Shown: positions 29,653 to 40,458 of the stretch, piece by piece
Layout: each line of letters starts with the position of its first letter
Numbering within the stretch: position 1 is the stretch's first letter
Source of the DNA: Staphylococcus debuckii
GTDB lineage: Bacteria > Bacillota > Bacilli > Staphylococcales > Staphylococcaceae
Length of the DNA: 64,000 bases
Assembly (NCBI RefSeq): GCF_003718735.1
Contig: NZ_CP033460.1
Span: 1,488,001 to 1,552,000 of the forward strand
Direction: 5' to 3'
Translations under genes and position numbers: made by a program
Notes under the pieces: model-generated
Database searches by the model: none
Told to the model about the DNA's origin: nothing
The model's input: only the letters and a program-made list of their open reading frames with translations

Positions 29653-31542
29653 TTATACAGATTTGAGCAATAGTTTTTTTAGAAGCGGAGATAGCTGACT
29701 TGGAAGATTTTCGACACCTTCTACAAATAACGCGAACTGGCCATAAATGTTATGGATTGTTGTTTCAATATCCTCAGTAATTGCATCTTGGCTTAAGAAC
29801 ACATTAAAGACTTCTAGTCCGTATTTTCTTGCTTCTTCGACAGCTTCGTAAGTATCAATAATACCATCTTGATCATAATTATAAGCAGAAGGTTCACCAT
29901 CAGAGAAAATAATTAAGAACCGTTGATGATGTGGACGCTGTATCAGTCTTTCACTTGCTATCCTAATCGCTACGCCGTCACGATTATCATCTTGCGGCGA
30001 TAAGGCCATGATTCTGGCACTGTCTTTTGAAATTGTGGAGTAATCATAATTGATAATTTCATCAATGATATTAGGTTGTGTCTCATCATCAGCTTCAAAT
30101 GCATCTTCATTAAATGCCAAGATTTCATGTTTTACATTTAATGCTTTCAAAGTTTCATGAAATAAGACGACGCCTTTAATTGTCTCCTCCATTTTATCAA
30201 ACATACTTGCAGAGGCATCTACTAATAAAGTGAAGGTCGCATCAAATGAACGACTTAAATCTTGTTTTTTATAGAACATTTTATATTGATCATCTATAAA
30301 CCAATTAATTAAATCTTTCTGTAAACGCCCTTTAGTCAGGTTATGGCGCTCATCAATTTGTTCTCTATCAATCGTCTTTTGAATAATTTGAGTTAAGTCT
30401 TTTATTTCAAATTGAACATCTTTATGGACTTCATGATATTCGGGAATGTATTCAGGTAATATTTCAGGAACATTCCATTTGATTTCTACATTTTCATTGA
30501 TACCACGCAAAGTAAAAGGTTGAGAGCCGCCAGTTTGGCCACCTTCTTGATTATCAATTGTATCATTCGAGCCTTTACCTTTCTTCGTCATCATGTCAGT
30601 CATATCATCTGAAGCATCGCCTTCTCGTGCTGTATCATTATCGCTCACTGCTTCACTATTCTCACCCTCATGCAGTTCCATTTCTAAATAAGCGCCGCCT
30701 TGGGATTTTGAATCCTCAGCCTTAGTTTCAGCTTCAGCAGTCTCAATGTCATCCTCTTTAGATGAATCATCTTTGCCATCTACATTACTAGCATCTTTAC
30801 GTTTCAACTCTTCAAAGGTCTGCTCTTTTAATTCTTTATAAACTTTACGTGGAATATGATAATATTCATTCAACATATCTTCATCAAGTAAATCATCTAA
30901 TTGATAACAAATGCGTTCTGCTAAATATTTGTTATCTTCAGAAGTATAATTCATAAAGAAGTTTGGTAAATAAAGATACATACTTTGAATAATAGGATCC
31001 AAATCAGCACGTATGGATGGGACATCGTAAAAGTCCTCAGTTAACAGAGATTTTTCTAGATAAAGAAAAATTAAATCTGTATACATCGTTTTTGTGCGAT
31101 ACACATTAATTTGAGATTCTGTATAGTTTAAACGAATACGCTTGCGCATATCAATTGCTGCTTTCATACTTGGGCGAATACGGGTGATGGCATTCAGTAC
31201 GCGCATATCTTCTAATAATTTAAATACTTGTTGATAAAAACTAGAATGTTTGAATTCTGTATTATCTAAGACTTCATTCACAATATATTCATCCATAAGC
31301 TGATAGCCATATGTCGCAAGCAGCACATCAGTTTTTAACCCTGTTATCTCAATTTGGCTTGGCCGGTGCGTCCAAAAAACACTTGCAATCAATTCATTAT
31401 TAATTGGATCATAATAAGGGAATTTTTGAATTTTCACATGCGTTTGATTATTTTTTAGAAGTAAGCGTGCCAAGTCTTGCAACATCATTACTTTTTTAGC
31501 ATCTAAGATTTCATCATTAAATTTGATAAATCGATTGCTCAT
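29653..31542 (-). CDS. VWA-domain protein (YojO/NorD/CobT-like)
   Basis: 629 aa. The helical N-terminal half is followed by a very acidic low-complexity linker (about 255-350). A C-terminal von Willebrand A domain (about 436-625) has the metal-binding DASAS at 442-446 and FSDGEPSAYN downstream. It is paired with the AAA+ ATPase immediately upstream (12-bp gap). Such MoxR/CbbQ-VWA pairs act as chaperones that insert metals or remodel a partner protein. B. subtilis has the same pair (yojO-yojN) next to odhAB, as here. The client is unknown; no nitric oxide reductase gene adjoins. Confidence 0.85.
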   Translation of the reverse strand: MSNRFIKFNDEILDAKKVMMLQDLARLLLKNNQTHVKIQKFPYYDPINNELIASVFWTHRPSQIEITGLKTDVLLATYGYQLMDEYIVNEVLDNTEFKHSSFYQQVFKLLEDMRVLNAITRIRPSMKAAIDMRKRIRLNYTESQINVYRTKTMYTDLIFLYLEKSLLTEDFYDVPSIRADLDPIIQSMYLYLPNFFMNYTSEDNKYLAERICYQLDDLLDEDMLNEYYHIPRKVYKELKEQTFEELKRKDASNVDGKDDSSKEDDIETAEAETKAEDSKSQGGAYLEMELHEGENSEAVSDNDTAREGDASDDMTDMMTKKGKGSNDTIDNQEGGQTGGSQPFTLRGINENVEIKWNVPEILPEYIPEYHEVHKDVQFEIKDLTQIIQKTIDREQIDERHNLTKGRLQKDLINWFIDDQYKMFYKKQDLSRSFDATFTLLVDASASMFDKMEETIKGVVLFHETLKALNVKHEILAFNEDAFEADDETQPNIIDEIINYDYSTISKDSARIMALSPQDDNRDGVAIRIASERLIQRPHHQRFLIIFSDGEPSAYNYDQDGIIDTYEAVEEARKYGLEVFNVFLSQDAITEDIETTIHNIYGQFALFVEGVENLPSQLSPLLKKLLLKSV

Positions 31543-31554
31543 AACTATCCCTCA

Positions 31555-32346
31555 CTAAAAATTTAATTCGATAGCATTAATAATTGCTTGTTGTTCACGT
31601 TCGTCTTCTAATTTATCTATAATCGCTCGTCTTACAGCACGCTCAATCGGCATAACAGTAGCCAAATCACTTAAATCAATAAGTGCACGAATACTTGCAG
31701 CTTCTTCTGAAATTTGACCTTGTTTCGACATAGTACGTAAATCCTCATTAAAATCTACAATTTTTTTAATAAGTAAGTCATCTTCTAAGCGACTTTGTTC
31801 TTTTATCACGCGTTTTAATATTTCACCATCAATATAATCAACTTGAATGACTACAAAGCGGTTTTTCAAAGCTTCATTCATTGGCAATGTACCTACATAA
31901 CCTTCGTTAATGGCAGCAATCACATTGAATCCGGGCTTAGCCTTAATGACTTCTCCAGTAAATGGATTCGTTAAACTGCGACGATAATCTAATACACCAT
32001 TTAAAATGGGCAGTGTTTCAGGTTTAGCCATGTTAATTTCATCGATATATAAGATGTGCCCTTCTTTCATTGCTTGAATCACTGGTCCATCGATAAATAC
32101 AATTTCTTGGTTGCCTTCTGAACTAGTTTGAATGGTTTTAAATCCAAGTAAGCTTTCTGCGTCTAAATCTACAGAACAGTTGACTTGATGCATGGGAGTA
32201 TCTATTTTATTACTTAAAGTTTCAGCTAGTTTTGTTTTCCCTGAACCTGTAGGTCCTTTTAATAAAATGTTTTTGTTTAAGCGCATCATGGCATATGCAT
32301 CGCCAAATACAGTCTGGTCTGAGTTAATGTATTGGTGTTGTTCCAT
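31555..32346 (-). CDS. MoxR/CbbQ/NorQ-type AAA+ ATPase (YojN-like)
   Basis: 263 aa ATPase. Walker A GPTGSGKT is at 31-38, Walker B ILYIDE at 98-103, with sensor and arginine-finger segments such as LKNRFVVIQ. It belongs to the CbbQ/NorQ group of activating chaperones that work with a VWA partner, here encoded directly downstream. AAAGGAGTAGAAACG precedes the ATG. Confidence 0.9.
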   Translation of the reverse strand: MEQHQYINSDQTVFGDAYAMMRLNKNILLKGPTGSGKTKLAETLSNKIDTPMHQVNCSVDLDAESLLGFKTIQTSSEGNQEIVFIDGPVIQAMKEGHILYIDEINMAKPETLPILNGVLDYRRSLTNPFTGEVIKAKPGFNVIAAINEGYVGTLPMNEALKNRFVVIQVDYIDGEILKRVIKEQSRLEDDLLIKKIVDFNEDLRTMSKQGQISEEAASIRALIDLSDLATVMPIERAVRRAIIDKLEDEREQQAIINAIELNF

Positions 32347-32376
32347 CGTTTCTACTCCTTTATAAATGCTAAAAAA

Positions 32377-32408
32377 GAGACCGGGACATTCAGAAATGCC
32401 CTAGCCTT
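32377..32408 (-). terminator. Terminator upstream of the AAA+ gene, ending the DUF6501 transcript
   Basis: GGGACATT (32383-32390) pairs with AATGCCCT (32395-32402); the outer arms GACC/GGCT extend it partly. TTTTTT follows on the minus strand. Confidence 0.7.
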
Positions 32409-32437
32409 TGAATAATATATGAATTTAGTAAGAGGCA

Positions 32438-32641
32438 TTACACTTCTTTGAAATAATCTTTATAATAGCCGCCAACTTTACCAGAATTATCAATAATTTG
32501 ATAATATTCTTCTGTTTCATTAATGACGTCATATTGTTTGCCGATTGTAAGCATATCTGAAACTGTGAATTTTTGAGCGTCAGTATGCACCACTTCTACT
32601 TTTTTAATCGGTTCTTTATCTTTCCATGTTTCATGCAACAT
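32438..32641 (-). CDS. Small conserved protein (DUF6501-like)
   Basis: 67 aa from the ATG at 32641 (MLHETWKDKEPIKKV). A GTG three codons earlier lies only 3 bases from AAAGG, too close. The GKQYDV...IIDNSGKVGGYY pattern resembles a small SH3-like beta barrel, as in the DUF6501 family of Bacillales; that assignment is from memory of the family. No function is known. It has its own terminator. Confidence 0.7.
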   Translation of the reverse strand: MLHETWKDKEPIKKVEVVHTDAQKFTVSDMLTIGKQYDVINETEEYYQIIDNSGKVGGYYKDYFKEV

Positions 32642-32674
32642 TATAATCACATTCCTTTCTATATTGAGTTTGTT

Positions 32675-33490
32675 CTATGCATTTTCATAAGTGAAAATAA
32701 ATGATAATCCGCTCGTCTCAGTAATTCTGAGTGATTCTGAATCATCTTGTTTCAGTGTTTGATAAGGTATGCCGATTGATTCTAGTTGCTGCAATGCATT
32801 ACGATATTGCGCTTTAGAATCAATACTGATTTCTATTTGATCTACTGCACCATACTCAGGCAACGAGATAGGTTCTTCTGCTTCAAAAATATGCAATTCT
32901 CCGCCTAATCCGCCTTCTCCTAAACGAAAGACTTGAACTTTGAAATCAGCATCTTCGGTTGGTGTATACTCTGCAAAATGTTCCAAACCAAAGACTTGAG
33001 ATAAAATTGAAGTCGTCAATAATAATTCATTGACTTGGACAATGACAGGTCCTAAACCCTGAATTTGGTGAAGCGGATTAACAGTACTATTTTCCACAGG
33101 CATTCCTAGAGGAACACCACTATTTTGTTCGTTTGAATAAATATCAATGAATTGACCGTTGACATCTTTAAACTCAAAGTGCTTGTGATTGTTCATTTCA
33201 ATCACATCGCCATATTTAATATCTTTATCATCTAAAATTTCTTGATATTCTTTTAATCCTGAATCAGTCGGTGTTCTCAAACCGATACTCAATATTTGAT
33301 TAGCGTCAGCTGAATAATTTGGCACTTCAATAAAATGTAACCGTGTGCCTGGACTTAAATCAGCATCACCAAAGCGGACTGCATTCTTTGAACTTTGTTC
33401 TTCATAATTCAATCCTAAAATATTATGAAATAAGTTGATTGATTCTGATAAATTCTGTGTACCGACTGTAACACTTCGCAAACCTGCCAT
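32675..33490 (-). CDS. VOC (glyoxalase/dioxygenase-fold) family protein
   Basis: 271 aa made of two or more beta-alpha-beta-beta-beta VOC modules: residues 1-125 (MAGLRSVTVGTQNLSES...) and 130-260. It shows ring-cleaving-dioxygenase-like segments such as SPGTRLHFIEVP and FKDVNGQFIDIYS. The fold binds divalent metal in glyoxalases and extradiol dioxygenases, but the metal ligands cannot be assigned with certainty. The start at 33490 is chosen over an upstream frame because AAGAAGG lies about 11 bases before it. Substrate unknown. Confidence 0.8.
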   Translation of the reverse strand: MAGLRSVTVGTQNLSESINLFHNILGLNYEEQSSKNAVRFGDADLSPGTRLHFIEVPNYSADANQILSIGLRTPTDSGLKEYQEILDDKDIKYGDVIEMNNHKHFEFKDVNGQFIDIYSNEQNSGVPLGMPVENSTVNPLHQIQGLGPVIVQVNELLLTTSILSQVFGLEHFAEYTPTEDADFKVQVFRLGEGGLGGELHIFEAEEPISLPEYGAVDQIEISIDSKAQYRNALQQLESIGIPYQTLKQDDSESLRITETSGLSFIFTYENA

Positions 33491-33662
33491 ATTATCCCAC
33501 ACCTTCTTATATGTTTTCCTAATCATTATAACTTATTTGATTAAACTTTTGTATGATGAGATGTTGTTTTGAATAAAACCTTTGAATTAAAGGTATAATA
33601 ATAGTGTATACCTTAAAGACAGCGCTAGAGTGTTGCTCTAATTGTAAAGGAGATGAGTAAAA

Positions 33663-33842
33663 ATGATGAACTTTATGATACTCTTTGCGATTACAGTTTT
33701 AATTGCAGCCTACTCTGGAATTATATTTTTTACAGGCACAATTAAAGAAAATGCGAGATTGAAAAAATCACATTATGGTATGTTATGTATCATTTTTATA
33801 ATCTTAGCGATTATTGAATTAATCGTTTACAATGTGATGTAA
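33663..33842 (+). CDS. Small two-helix membrane protein (59 aa)
   Basis: Short gene, ATG 33663 to TAA 33842, preceded by a strong AAAGGAG 9 bases upstream and followed by a perfect terminator. Translation gives an N-terminal hydrophobic helix (about 3-25, FMILFAITVLIAAYSGIIFF), a short basic loop (KENARLKKSHYG) and a second helix (about 40-57). Gene signals on both sides make it real. Function unknown; it sits between the VOC gene and odhB. Confidence 0.8.
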   Translation: MMNFMILFAITVLIAAYSGIIFFTGTIKENARLKKSHYGMLCIIFIILAIIELIVYNVM

Positions 33843-33856
33843 TTGATATGGTTAAG

Positions 33857-33889
33857 ACAGCAGCTTTCTAATAAGCTGCTGTTTTTTTA
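33857..33889 (+). terminator. Terminator of the 59-aa membrane protein gene
   Basis: A perfect 10-bp stem ACAGCAGCTT/AAGCTGCTGT (33857-33866, 33873-33882) is followed by TTTTTT. Confidence 0.9.
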
Positions 33890-33905
33890 GTCTTTTTTAT
33901 AAAAA

Positions 33906-33943
33906 AAGAGGGAGCTTGGACAAAATTGTCCCGCTCCCCTCTT
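33906..33943 (-). terminator. Terminator of odhAB
   Basis: GAGGGAGC and GGACAAAATTGTCC arms pair with GCTCCCCTC (two mismatches). Seven T follow on the minus strand. It lies 27 bases after the odhB stop. Confidence 0.85.
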
Positions 33944-33969
33944 ATTGAGCCTACTTATTAAATTTAAGA

Positions 33970-35247
33970 TTAAGATTCTAAAAGTAAATCTTCTGGGCTT
34001 TCAATAAGCTCTTTGATTGTTTTCAAGAATCCAACAGCTTCTTTACCATCAATAATTCTGTGATCGTAGCTTAATGCTAGGTACATCATAGGACGGTTTT
34101 CAATAGTATCTTTATCGATTGCAATTGGACGTGTAATAATTGAGTGCATTCCTAAGATAGCAGCTTGACTTCCGTTAATGATTGGAGTTGACATCATTGA
34201 ACCGAAGATACCGCCATTTGTGATAGTGAATGAACCATTCATTAAATCGCCAAGTGATAATTTGTTATCACGTGCTTTAACAGCTAAGTCTGCGATTGAA
34301 CTTTCGATTTCAGCAAAGTTTTTCTTATCACAGTCACGTACGAAAGGAACGATTAAACCGTTATCAGTAGATACAGCGATACCGATATCATAGAATTGTT
34401 TAGTAATCATGTCATCGCCGTCAATTTCAGCATTAACTGCTGGGTATTTTTTCAATGCTGCTACAGCAGCTTTAGTGAAGAATGACATGAATCCTAATTT
34501 AGTACCATCATGATCTTTGATGAATTGTTCTTTCTTACGTTTACGTAATTCCATAACGTTTGTCATATCTACTTCATTGAAAGTAGTCAACATTGCAGTA
34601 TTATTAGATACTTCTAATAATTTTTTAGCAGCTGTTTGTTTACGACGAGACATTTTTTCACGTACAACTGGTTTAGTCGGTTCTTGGTTTTGTTTTTTAG
34701 CAGGTGCTTCTGATTTAGAAGATTGGCTGCTTTGAGATGATTGACCACCTTGTTGAGAGCGGTCTACATCGTTTTTACGTACAACATCTGAGTTTTTAGC
34801 TTCAACTTCACTTAAGTCGATGCCTTTTTCACGTGCATATTTACGTGCAGATGGTGTTGCGTTCACACGTTGATCATTGCCAGTATTACTTTCATCTTTA
34901 GAAGAAGATTCTGAAGATGCTGGCGCTGATTTTTCTTCTGATTTAGAAGATTCTTCTTTAGCAGAAGTGTCTTCTTTTTTATCATCAGAAGATGATTGAG
35001 CTGGACTGCCGCTGCCTTCCCCAACTGTTGCAATTGCTTGTCCGACTTCAACTGTGTCTCCTGGTTCTGCTAATAATTCTTGGATAACACCTGCTTCTTC
35101 AGAAACGACCTCAACATTTACTTTGTCAGTTTCTAATTCAACAACTGCTTCACCTTTATCTACTGAATCGCCAGGATTTTTTAACCACTCAGCAATTGTA
35201 CCTTCCGTAATTGATTCTGCTAACTCTGGAACTATAATCTCAGACAT
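33970..35247 (-). CDS. odhB: 2-oxoglutarate dehydrogenase E2 (dihydrolipoyl succinyltransferase)
   Basis: 425 aa TCA-cycle subunit. The N-terminal lipoyl domain has the lipoylated Lys42 in ETDKVNV. A Ser/Glu/Lys-rich linker (about 80-185, extended around the E3-binding region [14 protein letters not shown]) leads to the C-terminal catalytic domain with active-site His396 in SYDHRIIDG. It transfers succinyl groups to CoA. The start has GGGGGAAATAGT upstream; 11 bases separate it from odhA, so they are cotranscribed. E3 is encoded elsewhere. Confidence 0.95.
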   Translation of the reverse strand: MSEIIVPELAESITEGTIAEWLKNPGDSVDKGEAVVELETDKVNVEVVSEEAGVIQELLAEPGDTVEVGQAIATVGEGSGSPAQSSSDDKKEDTSAKEESSKSEEKSAPASSESSSKDESNTGNDQRVNATPSARKYAREKGIDLSEVEAKNSDVVRKNDVDRSQQGGQSSQSSQSSKSEAPAKKQNQEPTKPVVREKMSRRKQTAAKKLLEVSNNTAMLTTFNEVDMTNVMELRKRKKEQFIKDHDGTKLGFMSFFTKAAVAALKKYPAVNAEIDGDDMITKQFYDIGIAVSTDNGLIVPFVRDCDKKNFAEIESSIADLAVKARDNKLSLGDLMNGSFTITNGGIFGSMMSTPIINGSQAAILGMHSIITRPIAIDKDTIENRPMMYLALSYDHRIIDGKEAVGFLKTIKELIESPEDLLLES

Positions 35248-35258
35248 ACTATTTCCCC

Positions 35259-38054
35259 CTATTTTTTATTAAGACTCTCTTCAATAATAGAATTTTGAAC
35301 AAGTTTATGGTTTTCGCCGTCACCTTCAGCTGGAGCAGAACGTTTAATACGACCACTATATTGCAATTCGTATTGATCGCTTGCTAAGTCGCTTAAGTAA
35401 GGATATACAAATGACCAAGCACCTTGGTTTTGAGGTTCTTCTTGAACCCAAGCAATTGTTTCAAGGTTTGGTAGTTGACTAATTACTTCACGCACTTCTT
35501 CAACTGGGAATGGATATAATCTTTCAACTGCAACGAGTAAGATTGAGTCATCCGGTTCTTTTTGCAGACGTTCTTTCAAATCGATAAACATTTTGCCTGA
35601 CGCTAAGATAAGTTTTTTAACTTTCTTCTCATCATGTGCTTCTGGAAGGATTGGTTGGAAATGTCCTTCTGTAAATTTATCAATAGTATCTGCTACCGTT
35701 TTATTTCTCAATAAACTTTTAGGTGACATCACTACTAACGGACGCATTGCATCCGTATCCAAGCTTGCTGCTTGCGCACGTAACAAGTGGTAGTAATTGG
35801 CAGAGCTTGATAAGTTGACAACTGTTGAGTTGTTTTCAGCTGAAAGTTGCAAGAAACGTTCTAGTCTTGCAGATGAGTGTTCAGGTCCTTGACCTTCATA
35901 TGAATGAGGTAAGAATAAAGTTAAGCCTGAACGTTCGCCCCATTTTGAGTAACTACTGAAAATAAAGTTGTCGAACATCATTTGTGCCATATTTGCGAAG
36001 TCGCCATATTGGGCTTCCCAAATATTCATAGTACCCTTGTTTTCTACATTATAACCGTATTCAAATCCTACTACAGCAGCTTCAGATAATGGTGAGTTAT
36101 GAACATCAAATGAAGCTTTTTGGTTTGGAACATGTTGTAAAGGTACATATTCGTCACCGTTGTCTGGGTTATGCAATACTGCATGTCTGTGGCTGAAAGT
36201 ACCACGTTCACTATCTTGTCCTGTTAAACGAATTGGCGTACCATTTTGCATGATTGTAGCAAATGCTAATTGCTCAGCTTGTGCCCAATCTACTAAGCCG
36301 TCTTCTTTTTCGAATGGTTCTCTACGTTTTTCTAATACTTTATTGAGTTTTTTCAATACTTCAAAGCCAGTTGGATAAGATAATAATGCATCGTTGATAG
36401 ATTTCAAATCTTCATAAGATACATTGTCTTTATCAGGTTGAAGCGGTTCTTCAAGGCTTTCAGGTTTAGACATATCTTTAGTAGTTGTTTTATCGTTTTT
36501 ATCAATTTTGTCATGCGATTGACGCAATTCTTTTTGAACGTCGTCGAGAGTCTGATCCATTTCTTCTTTTGAAATTACACCTTCATCTACGAGTTGTTCC
36601 CCATAGATAGTATCTACTGTAGGATGTTTACGAATTGCGTGATATGGAATCGGGTTAGTAATTGACGGTTCATCCATTTCATTATGACCATAACGACGAT
36701 ACCCCACTAAATCGATGACTACATCTTTATGGAATTCTTTACGGAAATCCATAGCAATATCGATTGCTTCGATAGTTGCCTCGACATTATCAGCATTTAC
36801 ATGCATTATCGGAATATCATAACCTTTGGCTACGTCTGTAGAGTATGTCGTAGAACGTCCATCTCTAGCTTCAGTAGTAAAACCAATGCGGTTATTAGTG
36901 ATGATGTGTAATGAACCACCTGTTGAATAACCATCTAAGTTGCCTAAGTTCATAGCTTCAAAGTTGATACCTTGACCTGGGTAAGCAGCGTCACCATGAA
37001 TTAATATCGGCATTGATTTTGTGAAATCAGTTTGTACTTTACCGCCTTCATGTGTGTCATCTTGAACAGAACGTGTTTTACCTAAAACAACAGGCGCTAC
37101 AATTTCTAAATGACTCGGGTTGTTCGCAAGTGAAATACGTTGCGTTGTACCATAAGTGTCTGTAGTTTTGATACCGCCTAAATGGTATTTAACATCGCTT
37201 GTCCATGCATTACCAGAAGTCAATTCAAGACTGCCGTCTTCAGGCAAGAATTTCATTGGATCAGTGTGCATGAATTCTGAAATCATCATTTCATATGGTT
37301 TTTCTAAAACGTGCGTCAACACATTTAAACGGCCACGGTGCGCCATACCAATTTGAATGTTTTTGATTTCTTCTTCACCAGCACGTCTCAAAGTCTCTTG
37401 CAACATTGGAACAAGAGTGTCTACACCTTCAATTGAGAATCGTTTAGCCCCTACGAAGTTTTTATGAAGATATTTTTCAAATCCTTCGACATGTGCTAAT
37501 GTTTTAAATAAATTAATTTTTTGATTTTTGTTTAAATTTGCTTTATATGGCGTTTCAATACGTCGTTTGAGCCATGTACGCTCAGTATTATTATTGATAT
37601 GTGTGTATTCAAAAGCAATTGGTCCTTTGTAACGTTTCTCCATACGTTTAATTGCTTCATACGCATTGTCATAAATATCAGAAAAATGATCCGATACTAT
37701 TCCTGGAGAAATTTTTTCTAAATCATCTTTAGAAAGATTAAAATCTTCAATTGTTAACTTTGGAACGTGTTTACGTTCTGGACGGTTAACTGGATAGATA
37801 TCTGCCTGCAAATGGCCGTATTGTCTGATGTTATCAACTAAACGCATTACTTGTTTAATTGTGCTATCTCCAGAACCTGATGCAGGACTCGCTGCTACCT
37901 CTCTGTTGTCGTTATTAATTGTACTAAATAAAATTTGTAAATCTTCAGAGACTGAAGTTGGATCTTGTAGATATTGATCATATAAATCTATGATAACCCC
38001 TAAGTTAGCTCCGAAATTTACAGGTGCTTCACTTACCTGTTTATCTTTCGTCAT
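35259..38054 (-). CDS. odhA: 2-oxoglutarate dehydrogenase E1
   Basis: 931 aa thiamine-diphosphate enzyme that decarboxylates 2-oxoglutarate and passes the succinyl group to OdhB. Cofactor-binding features are visible in [19 protein letters not shown] and [12 protein letters not shown] (the GD...NN motif), and the C-terminal half carries the transketolase-like domain ([19 protein letters not shown]). GGAGGGAGTAATATG starts it. It is first in the odhAB operon, downstream of arlRS. Confidence 0.95.
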   Translation of the reverse strand: MTKDKQVSEAPVNFGANLGVIIDLYDQYLQDPTSVSEDLQILFSTINNDNREVAASPASGSGDSTIKQVMRLVDNIRQYGHLQADIYPVNRPERKHVPKLTIEDFNLSKDDLEKISPGIVSDHFSDIYDNAYEAIKRMEKRYKGPIAFEYTHINNNTERTWLKRRIETPYKANLNKNQKINLFKTLAHVEGFEKYLHKNFVGAKRFSIEGVDTLVPMLQETLRRAGEEEIKNIQIGMAHRGRLNVLTHVLEKPYEMMISEFMHTDPMKFLPEDGSLELTSGNAWTSDVKYHLGGIKTTDTYGTTQRISLANNPSHLEIVAPVVLGKTRSVQDDTHEGGKVQTDFTKSMPILIHGDAAYPGQGINFEAMNLGNLDGYSTGGSLHIITNNRIGFTTEARDGRSTTYSTDVAKGYDIPIMHVNADNVEATIEAIDIAMDFRKEFHKDVVIDLVGYRRYGHNEMDEPSITNPIPYHAIRKHPTVDTIYGEQLVDEGVISKEEMDQTLDDVQKELRQSHDKIDKNDKTTTKDMSKPESLEEPLQPDKDNVSYEDLKSINDALLSYPTGFEVLKKLNKVLEKRREPFEKEDGLVDWAQAEQLAFATIMQNGTPIRLTGQDSERGTFSHRHAVLHNPDNGDEYVPLQHVPNQKASFDVHNSPLSEAAVVGFEYGYNVENKGTMNIWEAQYGDFANMAQMMFDNFIFSSYSKWGERSGLTLFLPHSYEGQGPEHSSARLERFLQLSAENNSTVVNLSSSANYYHLLRAQAASLDTDAMRPLVVMSPKSLLRNKTVADTIDKFTEGHFQPILPEAHDEKKVKKLILASGKMFIDLKERLQKEPDDSILLVAVERLYPFPVEEVREVISQLPNLETIAWVQEEPQNQGAWSFVYPYLSDLASDQYELQYSGRIKRSAPAEGDGENHKLVQNSIIEESLNKK

Positions 38055-38149
38055 ATTACTCCCTCCACAAAATATTGAAACGCTTACAAATAAATAATAT
38101 CATTAAATCTTCACAAATTAAAGAGAGAATAGGCAATTGACACATAGAA

Positions 38150-38173
38150 AAAGAGCCGTCATTACGGCTCTTT
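38150..38173 (-). terminator. Terminator of arlRS
   Basis: A perfect 9-bp stem AAAGAGCCG/CGGCTCTTT (38150-38158, 38165-38173) has TTTTTC after it on the minus strand. It lies between arlS and odhA. Confidence 0.85.
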
Positions 38174-38250
38174 GTAAACATATATAAACTAACATTACAA
38201 AATAAACGAATAGAGTATAATTATTTTAAATGAAATAAGATACCACTTTT

Positions 38251-39615
38251 TTAAATATTGAAAGTAATACTGAAAGTTGTATAAGAATTCAATTCACTTT
38301 TAACTTGAATTGTGCCATTATATAAACTTACAATTTTACTTGCAATAGACAAGCCTAACCCGTTTCCGCCTTGCTGTCTAGAACGAGATTTATCTACTCT
38401 GTAAAAACGATCAAAGATAAAATCTAATTCTTCTTTAGGAATGCCAGGTCCATGGTCAGTTATTTCAATAGTAGCTTGGCGGTTTTTTAAGGTAGTAGAG
38501 ACATCGATTTTCTTCTCGCGAGTATCATATTTTATAGCGTTATCAAGAAAAATCAAGAGTACTTGTTCTAATTGGTAACGGTTAATTTCTAAAATAATCG
38601 GTTTATTAGAAGGGTTAAACGTAAAGGTATAATCAGGATGTAATTGTTTAAGTGATTTTAATCGTGACTTAATTTCCTTATTTACTTTTACCGGTTCAAC
38701 ATCTTTAGCATCTTTGTAAGTCGACTCTTTTGTTAATAACAATAATTCTTCAACCAATTTGGTAATTCTATTCATTTCTTCAATAGTAATATTTAAAGAT
38801 TCTTCCAAGATTTCAGGATCTTTTTTACCCCATCTTTTAATTAAATTCAAATGACCTTGAATAATCTGTAAAGGCGTACGAAGCTCGTGCGATGCATCTT
38901 CCACAAATTGCGTCTGTTGGTCGAAGAGTTCTTCGATTTGCATCATCATATCATTAAAGGTATCAATTAAGTCATTGGTTTCTTCATAATTCGTCGGCAG
39001 TTCTAATTTTTCTTGGAAACCATCTCTTCTGATCTTTCTCATTTTATTAGCCATAATTACGATAGGTTTCGCAATTTGAGCTGAAAAGATATAACTGATG
39101 GTTGAGGTCACGATAATTGCAATTACCCCGAACAGTACAGACAATATAACTAAAGAATGCATAACGCTGTCATAACTCGCTAGAGAATGGATAATTACGG
39201 AATAACCTTGGAATTTATCGGTATTGATAGGATGAGAAACAATTAAAAAATTAGCACCCTTTAATTTTACGACAGAGACACTATGATATTTCGAAGGTCT
39301 TATCGGCTTCGTATCATTAAGGTAATCCCCCATAGTCGAAGTTTCTGTAATTTTGTCGCGGTCTTCATCGAATAAAACAACTTTTTGAAAGTTCCCTAAC
39401 GACGCATTCAAATCCAGCGGCTTCACATGCTCTAACGATTTAGTTGCTAGCAGTGTCGCTACATTATCAGAGCTTTTTTCTGCGTCATTAATTTCATTAT
39501 CTCGTAACGTAATACTTAAGAAATAAATAATTACTAAGCTAAAAATAAATACGATGAGAAAGGTAATACTCGTCGTTACAAGCATCCATTGTATTTTTAA
39601 TTTACGCTGTTTCAT
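38251..39615 (-). CDS. arlS: Sensor histidine kinase ArlS
   Basis: 454 aa membrane kinase. TM1 is at about 11-35, a sensing domain at 36-152, TM2 at 153-177, HAMP follows, then the phosphoacceptor His243 in [12 protein letters not shown]1 and G2 boxes are present ([24 protein letters not shown]). It pairs with ArlR; in S. aureus ArlRS controls agglutination, autolysis and adhesion genes through MgrA and Spx. It overlaps arlR by 4 bases. Confidence 0.94.
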   Translation of the reverse strand: MKQRKLKIQWMLVTTSITFLIVFIFSLVIIYFLSITLRDNEINDAEKSSDNVATLLATKSLEHVKPLDLNASLGNFQKVVLFDEDRDKITETSTMGDYLNDTKPIRPSKYHSVSVVKLKGANFLIVSHPINTDKFQGYSVIIHSLASYDSVMHSLVILSVLFGVIAIIVTSTISYIFSAQIAKPIVIMANKMRKIRRDGFQEKLELPTNYEETNDLIDTFNDMMMQIEELFDQQTQFVEDASHELRTPLQIIQGHLNLIKRWGKKDPEILEESLNITIEEMNRITKLVEELLLLTKESTYKDAKDVEPVKVNKEIKSRLKSLKQLHPDYTFTFNPSNKPIILEINRYQLEQVLLIFLDNAIKYDTREKKIDVSTTLKNRQATIEITDHGPGIPKEELDFIFDRFYRVDKSRSRQQGGNGLGLSIASKIVSLYNGTIQVKSELNSYTTFSITFNI

Positions 39616-40274
39616 TGTCTTATCACATATCCGACGCCGCGCACAGTTTCAATCACTTTTTCTTTATTAAAAGGTTTGAGTTTATTGCGCAAATAACGAA
39701 TATAAACATCGACGACATTTGTTTCTACTTCACTATCATAGCCCCATACGTGATTTAATATTTGTTCGCGTTGCAGTACATGATTTAAGTTTTCAGTCAG
39801 TAACTGCAATAAATCATACTCAGTTTTAGTGAGCTCCAACTCTTGACCATCTATCGTAACGCGAAAAGCATCTTTATCAATCGTGATTCCTTTAATGGTC
39901 AGAGTATTCTTTTTAGGCTGTCTACGTAAAGTGGCTCTGATACGTGCGAGTAGTTCTTCGATGTCAAAAGGCTTAACAATATAATCGTCTGCTCCATAAT
40001 CTAAACCAGCCACTTTATCGTAAGTATCACCTTTCGCAGTAATAATGATAATCGGTGTTGATTTTATTTCGCGTATTTTTTTACAAATCTCTAAACCATC
40101 CATGTTAGGCAACATCAAATCTAATAAATATAAATCGTAATCTTTAGAAAGCGCAGTCTCGAGTCCAACTGCTCCATCATTTTCAATATCTACTTCATAA
40201 TTTTCATGTAATAATTCAAGTTCAATAAAACGTGCAAGATTCTGTTCATCTTCCACTATTAAAATTTTTGTCAT
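39612..40274 (-). CDS. arlR: Response regulator ArlR
   Basis: 220 aa OmpR-family regulator. The receiver domain has the acidic pocket EDE at 8-10 and phosphoacceptor Asp52 in [10 protein letters not shown]. The winged-helix DNA-binding domain is at about 125-218 ([21 protein letters not shown]). The ATG at 40274 is chosen (CGAGGTG 6 bases upstream); a GTG three codons earlier is less well placed. It is the first gene of arlRS, which is convergent with nothing but flanks the isrR-like locus. Confidence 0.94.
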   Translation of the reverse strand: MTKILIVEDEQNLARFIELELLHENYEVDIENDGAVGLETALSKDYDLYLLDLMLPNMDGLEICKKIREIKSTPIIIITAKGDTYDKVAGLDYGADDYIVKPFDIEELLARIRATLRRQPKKNTLTIKGITIDKDAFRVTIDGQELELTKTEYDLLQLLTENLNHVLQREQILNHVWGYDSEVETNVVDVYIRYLRNKLKPFNKEKVIETVRGVGYVIRQ

Positions 40275-40409
40275 GATCAGCACCTCGAAATAATTTTATC
40301 ATAAAAAATTATAACCGGTAATTTAAACCTGTAAAGTAAGTGCTGACAGTGACTGTTCCTACTTTCAAAATAACTTTTTCAAAAAAATTGAAAAAATTTG
40401 TATTTCTAA

Positions 40410-40458
40410 TTGACAATCATTCTCACTCATGTATAATAGTAATTGAAAATGATTATCA
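40410..40458 (+). promoter_or_regulatory. Promoter with two Fur boxes driving the isrR-like RNA
   Basis: TTGACA (40410-40415), a 16-bp spacer and TATAAT (40432-40437). TGACAATCATTCTCA (40411-40425) overlaps the -35; TGAAAATGATTATCA (40444-40458) covers the predicted start and differs from the 7-1-7 Fur consensus TGATAATNATTATCA at one position. Strong iron-dependent repression is expected. Confidence 0.85.

Noticed and set aside
38072..38090. cre-like CcpA site TTGAAACGCTTACAAA upstream of odhA
   Set aside because: Compared with TGWAANCGNTNWCA it lacks one base, which spoils the spacing; CcpA control of odhAB is plausible but this site does not support it well.
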